Below are positions 26,020-32,953 of a DNA stretch of 38,261 nucleotides, one piece after another (within the stretch, counting starts at the first letter, position 1; each line of letters starts with the position of its first letter). Origin of the DNA: Rhodoferax sp. (GTDB lineage: Bacteria > Pseudomonadota > Gammaproteobacteria > Burkholderiales > Burkholderiaceae_C); contig NZ_JAGPBB010000035.1 of the NCBI RefSeq assembly GCF_018063565.1, positions 1 to 38,261 on the forward strand. Reading direction: 5' to 3'. The notes under the pieces were generated by a model, which worked only from the letters and a program-made list of their open reading frames with translations, ran no database searches and was not told where the DNA came from. A program made the translations under genes and the position numbers.

Positions 26020-26086
26020 TCCAACCCCTTAAGAACAGGTCCAGGTACGCATGACTGAGCCAAAGCTCCGGTGACCAGGTCGACGA

Positions 26087-26104
26087 GGGGCATCAATCTG
26101 CCCC
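26087..26104 (-). repeat. Hairpin in the mtrC-mtrA intercistronic gap
   Basis: GGGGCA and TGCCCC pair perfectly around six bases, and outer arms CAGGT (26076-26080) and ACCTG (26110-26114) extend the structure. No T-tract follows on the minus strand. It may stabilise or process the mRNA between the two cistrons (109-bp gap). Confidence 0.5.
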
Positions 26105-26128
26105 CTGTGACCTGAAAGTCATACCGGA

Positions 26129-28540
26129 TCAGTTCTGTCCATGAACGATATCGACACCCTTGAACTTGCCGCTCGAGTGGCAGTCATAACAGCCCTCTTT
26201 GGGCAACCCATTGATCTGAGACTGGGTCAGGTTGCCAAACGATGCCGGTGGATCACTGAAAGTCGTGACGTGACCGATCGCCTTGCTTGAATCATGGCAG
26301 GAGGTGCAGCTGGCGGCCATGGGCGAAATCACCTTGTATCCCAAAGGATCCGCTCCGGTAACCCGGGGTGACACGGTTGCGCCCAGCGGCCCAAGATCCT
26401 GCTTATAGGAGTTGTTGACATGGCAGGCATTGCAATTGATGCCTACGCCGGGCCAGGCTACCTCAGCGGCGTAATTTTCGACACCAGCAGCAAGCGGCGC
26501 CCCACCCGTAGCAGACGTTCCATCCTTGTTGAAAACTCCCACCACTGCATTGCCGTGAGTAAACGGTGTGGTACGCACCGAGTTGCCGTGAATGCCGTGG
26601 ATCATGCGTTTGAACTGATACGACTCATTCATCGCCATCCCATTGGTCATGATCGTGGACGAGGCCCGGTTTGCATCATGGCAGACCGCACAGGACTCAA
26701 CGGTGTTGCGTGCGCCGCTGTGGAAGGCATTGTCGGCCGTGTTAGAACCTGACGTAGTCCCCAAGGCACCATGACAGACATTGCACTTTTCATTGGAAAC
26801 AACCGCTCGGCGCGGGTTCAGCGCGCTGCCGCTGAGCAGCACATCCTTAAAGGTGTGCTGAACCACAATGTTGGCATTCACCGCCGGGGTAACTTCCTTG
26901 CGAGTCTTGACGTCAAGTTTGTTTTCAATGACCTGCCCATAGCTGACGACCCGCGCGGTTCCAGAGGCAATCGCGATGGCGGTGTCATCCGGTATCGCGA
27001 TGTCCACCTTAAACCGGTTGCCGCCCAGATTGACGCCATCCTTGGCATACGCATTGGCAGAACTTCCGCCATTGTTGTAGGCCGAGAACTCCGTGATGGC
27101 GTTGGGCTGGCCATTACTGGTTTGCGTCGTCATATTTTGGTATGCCAGCACAAAACGCAGGCTTCCAAATTTCTTGGCGTCGGATTTCAGATCCCAAACG
27201 GTGCCATCGAGCGGATTGGATAGCGCGTAAGTCACCGACACCTTACGGGCTTTCTTGTCAGCAGTGTCATTGAACGCCACGCTGTCAATACTCATCTTGT
27301 ACTTGGCAGAATTTTCCTCATTCTGGTTCCAGTGCACCCATTCCGGTGAAATGGTCACATCACCCAGGTGACAGCCTGAGCACAATTGATTGCCCATATC
27401 GGTGGCCTTGGCCGCAGTATCCTTCAGCACAGACACCGCAATGGCATTGTGGCTGGTATTCCAGGGCGAACCGGTCTTGTTGGCGTGGCAAGTCAGACAG
27501 GCCTCTTTGGAAACCTTGGCCTTCCAGTTGTCACCTTGCGGGGTATTCGGATTGGCACTTGAGTGGCACACTGCGCAATTGCGCAAGTCCTGCGGGAAAC
27601 CCACCTCGGCGTAATTGTGTTTGGCATTGCCGTAGCCCCAGATGGTGTAGTCCTCACCACCAGCCGCCAGATTCTTCTTGAGCAACTTGCCCGCGTGGAT
27701 CTTGTGGCTCATGGTCGCCATATCCAGGTTGTTGCCACTTTCAGGGTCAACCGTACCCGTGTTATGACACATCACGCAGTACTGGGTGTCCACACGTCCG
27801 CCACCATGCAGGGCCAGCTTCTCGTGGCAGCCGTTGCACGATGCCACATCGGTCATCTTGCGGGTCTTGGCCGGGTCAGTCACGACGACCGACTTGCCGT
27901 CCACAATGGTGAAATCAAAATAGGGGTTGACCAGCACATCCTCGCCGGCGGCATTCTTGTAGCTCAGCTGAATGGCCACACGGTGGGTGCGGTTGGGTTC
28001 ATAGCTGATGCCGGGCACTGACTTGATGTCGGTCGAAAACGTGTAGGTGTAATAACCTTCTGCGTTGTACACCAGTTGGGATGCGGCTGCGGTGTCCGTG
28101 CTCGCTTGCGGCGCCGAAGCCAGCGCAGGGGATCCGCCCGGACCAAAACCGGGTTTTCCGGCGACCTGCTTGGTCACATAGCTCACCCACTGATCCGGGG
28201 TGCCCGAGGTTCCAGGCAGCAATTTGGCGATGGCAAAGCGGGTGTTGGCCGTGGTCAGGCCAGTCTTGACCTTGCCATCAGAGAAGACCACAAACTTGAC
28301 CACCGGCGGGCTGTTGACCGTGACCGCGGGAACGCCAGCGTTCTGTAGCACAACAAACGATGCCGAGGAATTCACGGCGGTGTCATTGCTCGCGACGGCA
28401 GCTGCCTTGGCAATCGCCTCCGCCAGCGGTGTGGACGTTCCAGGCTGCCCGGTACTGTCCCCGCCGCCGCCGCCGCCGCATCCTGCAATTGCAGCGAGCA
28501 CCACCAAAGCCGCGCCCCATCGAATCAATGACTTTTTCAT
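26129..28540 (-). CDS. mtrC: Outer-membrane decaheme lipoprotein cytochrome (MtrC-like), proximal copy
   Basis: This 803-residue surface cytochrome lies directly upstream of mtrA, the place of mtrC in Shewanella. The lipobox is AIAGC with C21 as the lipidated residue, followed by six Gly as in the distal copy. Ten CXXCH motifs are split five and five, hemes 1-5 at residues about 235-391 and 6-10 at 586-788. Central and N-terminal beta domains lie outside these sets. No Cys remains outside the lipobox and hemes, so the MtrC CX8C disulfide is lacking. The ribosome site is weak. Both decahemes are probably exposed on the surface and may accept electrons from the same MtrAB pore or divide substrates between them. 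Confidence 0.93.
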   Translation of the reverse strand: MKKSLIRWGAALVVLAAIAGCGGGGGGDSTGQPGTSTPLAEAIAKAAAVASNDTAVNSSASFVVLQNAGVPAVTVNSPPVVKFVVFSDGKVKTGLTTANTRFAIAKLLPGTSGTPDQWVSYVTKQVAGKPGFGPGGSPALASAPQASTDTAAASQLVYNAEGYYTYTFSTDIKSVPGISYEPNRTHRVAIQLSYKNAAGEDVLVNPYFDFTIVDGKSVVVTDPAKTRKMTDVASCNGCHEKLALHGGGRVDTQYCVMCHNTGTVDPESGNNLDMATMSHKIHAGKLLKKNLAAGGEDYTIWGYGNAKHNYAEVGFPQDLRNCAVCHSSANPNTPQGDNWKAKVSKEACLTCHANKTGSPWNTSHNAIAVSVLKDTAAKATDMGNQLCSGCHLGDVTISPEWVHWNQNEENSAKYKMSIDSVAFNDTADKKARKVSVTYALSNPLDGTVWDLKSDAKKFGSLRFVLAYQNMTTQTSNGQPNAITEFSAYNNGGSSANAYAKDGVNLGGNRFKVDIAIPDDTAIAIASGTARVVSYGQVIENKLDVKTRKEVTPAVNANIVVQHTFKDVLLSGSALNPRRAVVSNEKCNVCHGALGTTSGSNTADNAFHSGARNTVESCAVCHDANRASSTIMTNGMAMNESYQFKRMIHGIHGNSVRTTPFTHGNAVVGVFNKDGTSATGGAPLAAGVENYAAEVAWPGVGINCNACHVNNSYKQDLGPLGATVSPRVTGADPLGYKVISPMAASCTSCHDSSKAIGHVTTFSDPPASFGNLTQSQINGLPKEGCYDCHSSGKFKGVDIVHGQN

Positions 28541-28577
28541 TTTTATCCCGCCGTGTTCAATTTAACTGATTTACGCC

Positions 28578-28606
28578 GAACGGCCCGCAAACCTGTGGGC
28601 CGGTTC
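28578..28606 (-). repeat. Hairpin between the small cytochrome c gene and mtrC
   Basis: GAAC-GGCCC and GGGCC-GGTTC arms pair with one bulge around a central loop. It lies 7 bp after the cytochrome c stop. The T-run is before, not after, the hairpin on the minus strand, so it may separate mRNA abundance of the small cytochrome from the downstream genes rather than end transcription. Confidence 0.5.
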
Positions 28607-28612
28607 AAAAAA

Positions 28613-28957
28613 TCAATGTGACAAATACCAGTCGGCAATGTTCTTAAGCTCCTTCTGATCTTTGGTATCAATGATCTTGTGCTTTTCTTCGGTGCCATCA
28701 GTCAGCTTGACCTTCTGCCCTTCCGTCATGTTCTTGATCGCCAATGCCTGACCATCAGGCTTGCCACGATACTTGTCAGCAATCTTTTTCATCGACGGGC
28801 CCTTTTTGTCTTTGTCAGCAGCATGGCATTTCAGACAATCGTTGGATTTGGCGAGCGCCTTGGCGGCCTCTACATCAACTGCGGCCTGTGCGGGCGCAGC
28901 AGCACCCAATGCAAACAGAACGGCTGTAGCCAGGGTAGACAGAGAGATTTTTGTCAT
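28613..28957 (-). CDS. Small periplasmic monoheme cytochrome c
   Basis: This 114-residue protein has a signal peptide cleaved near A25 and one heme site, CLKCH, at residues 41-45. The class I cytochrome fold is supported by the C-terminal helix KELKNIADWYLSH. In this class a Met usually sits just before that helix; here the position holds EEKH (H93), and Met residues occur only earlier (M56, M77). The heme may therefore have bis-His ligation, which is inference. It could carry electrons between the inner-membrane complex and MtrA. It has an AAGGA ribosome site and its own upstream FNR-like boxes, so it may be expressed as a separate strong unit. Confidence 0.9.
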   Translation of the reverse strand: MTKISLSTLATAVLFALGAAAPAQAAVDVEAAKALAKSNDCLKCHAADKDKKGPSMKKIADKYRGKPDGQALAIKNMTEGQKVKLTDGTEEKHKIIDTKDQKELKNIADWYLSH

Positions 28958-29014
28958 TTGATCATTCCTTTGATGAGTTGAACTTGTCTAGAGAGACGAC
29001 GGAGATTTGAAATC

Positions 29015-29028
29015 TTGCTTTAGATCAA
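29015..29028. promoter_or_regulatory. FNR-like box, cytochrome c promoter
   Basis: TTGCT-TTAG-ATCAA matches TTGAT-N4-ATCAA in 9 of 10 defined bases. With the centre at -41.5, transcription would begin near 28980, leaving a 22-base leader that includes the AAGGA site. The -10 is poor (TCTAGA). Confidence 0.5.
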
Positions 29029-29071
29029 GTCAAGAGTCATATGACGGGTTTTCCATTTAAGTCTGTCCACG

Positions 29072-29085
29072 TTGATTTAAATCAA
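29072..29085. promoter_or_regulatory. Perfect FNR consensus box
   Basis: TTGAT-TTAA-ATCAA matches the FNR half-sites exactly and is also a full palindrome. It lies 57 bp upstream of the degenerate box and 34 bp beyond the cytochrome b stop. This is the strongest FNR-type site in the window. Confidence 0.7.
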
Positions 29086-29118
29086 AGCAGACGCATAAAA
29101 GTGGGGCGCACCCGCAAC

Positions 29119-29751
29119 TCAGGACTTGCTTTTGTCGTGAATTTCCTCGTAGCCTGTGAGCATGGCCTTGATGTGGGCGAACCGCGAGTGACCCAAGGTG
29201 ATCAGATACAGGTGCATGAGCAGGAAGCCACAGAAAACAATGAACATCAGCACATGCACCGTATCAACAACCCGCACCCCGCCAAACAAATCGATCAGAC
29301 TTGAAAAGCGCTTGACATCCCACAGCAACAGGCCCGACAAAAACATGATCGGCACCATCAGCAGCATGATGATCTGGTACATCATGATCTGCAGCGGATT
29401 AAATTTGTGATAAATCGTCGGATGATGCGGGTTCTCCTCGCCCAAAAAGATGCCATACCCGTAGAACTTGATCTGCCGCCACGAATCCTCAAAATATTTC
29501 TTGGGGTTCATCTCTGGCAAATAAACCGTGATCTTGTCGGTGAAAAGGTAAAACCCCAGCCACAAAAAGAAGTTGCCCATCAGCACAAAGCCAATCCAGT
29601 TGTGCACCACGACAGCGGTTCTGAAGGGGATCAACTGCACCAGATCGAGGTACCGAATCTGAATCCCGGTGGCAATCATCACCAAAAACCCCATGGCGTT
29701 GACCCAGTGCCAGATGCGCACGGGAAGCGGATGAATATAGACTTTTTTCAT
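29119..29751 (-). CDS. Diheme cytochrome b (FdnI/HydC-like membrane subunit)
   Basis: This 210-residue inner-membrane protein has four hydrophobic segments and four well-placed His ligands for two b hemes: H15 (WHW), H50 (HNW), H166 and H180 (DTVHVLM...LLMH). It begins IHPLPVRIWHW, a signature of the formate dehydrogenase/hydrogenase b-type subunit family. It probably oxidises or reduces quinol and exchanges electrons with the nine-heme cytochrome encoded directly upstream (25 bp gap, AAGGA site). No molybdopterin or hydrogenase subunit is nearby. The same two parts are fused in Geobacter CbcL. The ATG at 29751 is chosen; an in-frame start 78 bp upstream would overlap the neighbour. Confidence 0.88.
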   Translation of the reverse strand: MKKVYIHPLPVRIWHWVNAMGFLVMIATGIQIRYLDLVQLIPFRTAVVVHNWIGFVLMGNFFLWLGFYLFTDKITVYLPEMNPKKYFEDSWRQIKFYGYGIFLGEENPHHPTIYHKFNPLQIMMYQIIMLLMVPIMFLSGLLLWDVKRFSSLIDLFGGVRVVDTVHVLMFIVFCGFLLMHLYLITLGHSRFAHIKAMLTGYEEIHDKSKS

Positions 29752-29776
29752 GGCTGATTCCTTGAGTTCTGGCGGG

Positions 29777-31204
29777 TCATTGGGTCGACTTGGCAGACGC
29801 ATTTTTCCGCTTCGCATTGCGTTCATCACGCTGGCGTTTGAACAGTCGGTGCGCCGTCATGTGACCGATTGGCACCACCAGTACACCCAACACCACCAGC
29901 ACCAGCAGGTAATCCAGTAATTTGATCCGCGTGCTGCCGATGGCGTAAAAGCCGCGCATGGACCCCATGGCAGTCGCCGAGGTCAGCACCTCTTTTTCTA
30001 CGCCCTCGCGCATCAGCCGGCCATCGGGTCCGGCCATGGACAACACCACACTGACAAAGGGCACGGCACCAGCCTGGTGGCAAACCTTGCAGTCCTTGAT
30101 GGCCAGGTCCTTGGTGCTGAGCTGATGCGCCTGAATGCCTGAGCGCACTTCGAGCCGACCACTCAGGATCGCCTTGTTGTCGGGATTTGCCAGGTTGAAT
30201 TCCTTCAGGAAACTGCTCAGCTCTTTTTCGTTCAAGTTACCTTCGGTGCCGTTGGCAGCGTTAACCAGGCGTTCAAATTGCGGCACACCCTTTTTCTCGA
30301 TCAGCTGCTTGCCTCCAACGCTGTCCACCATTCTGAGGTTGACCCGACGCTGGGCATAAGGGGCATGGCAAACCGGGCAGGATATCGCCTCAAAGTGCCG
30401 ACCGGAATTGGGCAACCATTCCTCATGCTTGGCCACTGAATCCTTGTGACAGGCCAGACAAGAGTCCTTGATATCGCTTCCTACCGCCGCAGCCTTGATG
30501 GCGTGTGACTTGTGGCAATCGGCACACAAAGGTGCGGTCTTGCCCTTGGCCACCCGCTCCAGCCCATGCACATCTTCCGCATAGGCGCGGAAAATCTCCT
30601 TGTGGCAGGTGGAACACGGCACGTTGGCAATGGGCTCCACCAACTTGACCGACTTGAGGGTATGCGAGTTGTGGCAGTCGGAGCAGGTAGGCGCCTTGTC
30701 ACTGCCATCGGCAACCATCGAGGCGTGCACGCTGTCCTTGAATTCCGCCACATTTTTCTTGTGGCAAGTCGTGCAGGCGTTCTGGAACGACATCCGATAG
30801 GCGCGTTTGCTCTTCATGGGGACCGCCACTTTGCCGTGGTCTTTGCCATCGGCATCCTCGTGGCAGTCGGTACAACTGGTCTCGAAGTGCATCGAGTCAA
30901 TGAAATCTTTGGTCGATATCCGCATGGAGACGGATTCACCCAGCTCGGTTTTCTTGACTGCGATGTCCTCCTTGTCGTGGCAACTCTGGCACGCTGCGTC
31001 CTCTTCACCCAGCGTGACGCCGACACGGGACTTGTTGGCCGCACTGGGTTTGGCGGCACTGGCGGGCTGGGCAGGCTCGGCCACCGGATTGGCGTCAGCA
31101 GACATCACAACCGGACCAGCCATCGCCAGCACCAGACTGACCAAAGCTGATCTCAAAAGTCCATTGGTGAGCCACGCCATGCGAGGTATGGAAGTTCTTT
31201 TCAT
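29777..31204 (-). CDS. Membrane-anchored nine-heme cytochrome c
   Basis: This 475-residue protein has a signal peptide (cut near residue 36) and nine CXXCH motifs between residues 72 and 376. Hemes 2-7 have the regular CXXCH...H pattern of c7/NrfH-like multihemes. A single C-terminal anchor at about residues 428-450 is followed by a basic tail (RLFKRQRDERNAKRKN), which should face the cytoplasm. It probably takes electrons from the cytochrome b and passes them to periplasmic carriers. I chose the ATG at 31204, which starts the signal peptide; the frame continues up to a TTG at 31243 that adds 13 residues. No CymA/NapC-type gene is present in the island. Confidence 0.92.
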   Translation of the reverse strand: MKRTSIPRMAWLTNGLLRSALVSLVLAMAGPVVMSADANPVAEPAQPASAAKPSAANKSRVGVTLGEEDAACQSCHDKEDIAVKKTELGESVSMRISTKDFIDSMHFETSCTDCHEDADGKDHGKVAVPMKSKRAYRMSFQNACTTCHKKNVAEFKDSVHASMVADGSDKAPTCSDCHNSHTLKSVKLVEPIANVPCSTCHKEIFRAYAEDVHGLERVAKGKTAPLCADCHKSHAIKAAAVGSDIKDSCLACHKDSVAKHEEWLPNSGRHFEAISCPVCHAPYAQRRVNLRMVDSVGGKQLIEKKGVPQFERLVNAANGTEGNLNEKELSSFLKEFNLANPDNKAILSGRLEVRSGIQAHQLSTKDLAIKDCKVCHQAGAVPFVSVVLSMAGPDGRLMREGVEKEVLTSATAMGSMRGFYAIGSTRIKLLDYLLVLVVLGVLVVPIGHMTAHRLFKRQRDERNAKRKNASAKSTQ

Positions 31205-31289
31205 GGATAAAGTCTCATGTAGAAAATTCGCCGTCGTGCTCAAGCGCGGACTGACATGCGGAGGAAAGCGTGCCGACTGGAGCGGTGAC

Positions 31290-31478
31290 TTATTTGCTGG
31301 CCTGACCCGCTTGCGAAACCGACTTTCGCTCGTTCATGGCCAACTGAAACAGCTTGCCAGGCAACAAAACCGCGTAATACAACCCGATGAACGGAGATAT
31401 CAAAAACAGGCCAATATTCTTGAGCCTGCTACCCTGAGCCGCGGGCGCCGCCGACTCGTTTGCTGATGTTTCAGTCAT
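31290..31478 (-). CDS. Small single-span membrane protein, first gene of the cytochrome operon
   Basis: This 62-residue protein has one hydrophobic segment (NIGLFLISPFIGLYYAVLLP, residues about 21-40) between a polar Ala/Ser-rich N-terminus and a basic C-terminus. I do not recognise a family. It lies 85 bp before the nine-heme gene and is probably the promoter-proximal gene of the operon, so a subunit or assembly role in the inner-membrane complex is possible. The ATG at 31478 follows the palindrome at 31506-31519 and a poor AGAAG ribosome site. Codon use and reading frame are consistent with a real gene, but homologues would need checking. Confidence 0.6.
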   Translation of the reverse strand: MTETSANESAAPAAQGSRLKNIGLFLISPFIGLYYAVLLPGKLFQLAMNERKSVSQAGQASK

Positions 31479-31505
31479 GGTTTCTTCTGTGATGGGCCAA
31501 CGCTG

Positions 31506-31537
31506 TTGACAATTGTCAAAATTTTTTTGTCATTCTA
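31506..31537 (-). promoter_or_regulatory. FNR-type palindrome and -10 candidate before the cytochrome operon
   Basis: TTGAC-AATT-GTCAA (31506-31519) is a perfect 14-bp palindrome with FNR-family 5-4-5 spacing, differing from the FNR consensus at one base in each half. A -10 candidate TAGAAT lies at 31537-31532, with no good -35. If that -10 is used, the palindrome lies just downstream of +1, a repressing position. The palindrome is only 28 bp from the start codon. Confidence 0.45.
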
Positions 31538-31624
31538 GTCCTCAAAGTAGGGGTATTCCCTGCAACTTGGCCACTCTTTTTTGCACTTTCAGCTAGGTGT
31601 CGATAGGCGACCGCCCAACTGACT

Positions 31625-32953
31625 TCAGACTGCTTCAGATGACGCAATGACTTTTGCCAAACGCCGAGCAGCGCCGCGGTGTTCTTGTGCGAAGTGCCCA
31701 CAGGCCAGCCGACTTGACATCAGATTCTCCGCATCGACCGCCAGTGCAACAGCGGTTTGGATGCCCAGCGCCAGACTTTCAACTCTTTGGGCGGCGCCAG
31801 CCACCAATGCCTGCTCTGCTGCGTCGGCGAAATTGAACGTGTGCGGCCCCATCACGATCGGGCAGCCACAGGCGGCCGCCTCGATCAGGTTCTGACCGCC
31901 CAATGGCTCAAAACTGCCACCCAGCAATGCCACATCGGCCAGCCCGTAATACAAGGCCATCTCACCCAGCGTGTCGCCCAACCAGACATTCGGTGAACCG
32001 GTAGCAGCCACCCCACCGGGGCCTACCTCACCCCATTGACTGCGCCGCGACAAGCCAAACCCCTGCGCCCGAATCAAGTCGGCCACGGCGTCAAAACGCT
32101 GCGGGTGCCTCGGGACAATCAACCAGTGGACACGACTTGCTACATTGATGGAAGCATTTCCCGATGGATGGATAACCGCTGGAGGGACAAATGCCTTCAG
32201 ATTCTGCAGCAGGGACAACTCTTCGCCCTCGCGCGACACTGCCAGAATGACCACCGGCCTGGCCAATGCCGCACGCCAGTCGCGCCCGGTCGCCATCTGT
32301 TGCGCATCGGGCGTGGCATCAAACTTCAGGTTACCCAACACCCCCCGCACCGGCGCGCCGATTTGTATGAGTCGATCCGCATCCGCCTGGGTCTGCGCCC
32401 AGACGCTGGTCAACGCCCGGTAGGCAGGACGCGCCAGCCAGGCCAGCCGCTGCGCCTGCCGCAAAGACTTGTCGCTCAAACGGGCATTGGCCAGCACCAG
32501 CGGCACACCTCGCTGACGGCAACCATGCACCAGGTTGGGCCAGATCTCAGTCTCCATCAACACCCCAAGCGCGGGTTTGAAATGCTGCAAGAACCGCGAC
32601 ACTGCGCCGATGGTGTCCCAAGGTTGCCAACATTGCAGGTCACCCGACTGAAGCAAACCACGGCCTTCCGCCCGGCCAGTGGCCGTACCATGAGTGAGCA
32701 GCAAACGCATACCGGGTATTTCGCTGCGCAGCGCCGTGATCAACACCGCAGCAGCGCGCGTCTCCCCCAGCGAGACAGCGTGAATCCAAACCAGCGGCCC
32801 ACCGCCCTGCTGCGGCTTTGCCATGGCATACCGGCCAAAACGCTCGTCAATGTATTCCAGATAGCCCGGCTCCTTCGCCCCGCGCCGACGCAGTTTGCGC
32901 AGCAACAGGGGTTGCGCCAGCCACATCAGCAGCGCATACAGCCAGCGGGTCAT
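31625..32953 (-). CDS. waaA: 3-deoxy-D-manno-octulosonic acid transferase WaaA (KdtA)
   Basis: This 442-residue inner-membrane enzyme attaches Kdo to lipid A precursor on the cytoplasmic face. It has an N-terminal anchor (about residues 3-16). The catalytic Glu lies in HAVSLGETRA near residue 60. The donor-binding loop is GGSFEPLGGQNLIEAA in the C-terminal domain. The ATG at 32953 overlaps the waaC stop (ATGA); a longer frame to 33052 would overlap waaC without support. The next gene on its 3' side is the cytochrome island on the same strand, with 146 bp between. Essential lipopolysaccharide genes flank the electron transfer cluster here. Confidence 0.95.
   Translation of the reverse strand: MTRWLYALLMWLAQPLLLRKLRRRGAKEPGYLEYIDERFGRYAMAKPQQGGGPLVWIHAVSLGETRAAAVLITALRSEIPGMRLLLTHGTATGRAEGRGLLQSGDLQCWQPWDTIGAVSRFLQHFKPALGVLMETEIWPNLVHGCRQRGVPLVLANARLSDKSLRQAQRLAWLARPAYRALTSVWAQTQADADRLIQIGAPVRGVLGNLKFDATPDAQQMATGRDWRAALARPVVILAVSREGEELSLLQNLKAFVPPAVIHPSGNASINVASRVHWLIVPRHPQRFDAVADLIRAQGFGLSRRSQWGEVGPGGVAATGSPNVWLGDTLGEMALYYGLADVALLGGSFEPLGGQNLIEAAACGCPIVMGPHTFNFADAAEQALVAGAAQRVESLALGIQTAVALAVDAENLMSSRLACGHFAQEHRGAARRLAKVIASSEAV

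Noticed and set aside
31544-31554. TACCCCT on the minus strand as a NarL heptamer
   Set aside because: A single degenerate heptamer is expected by chance and no partner site was found.
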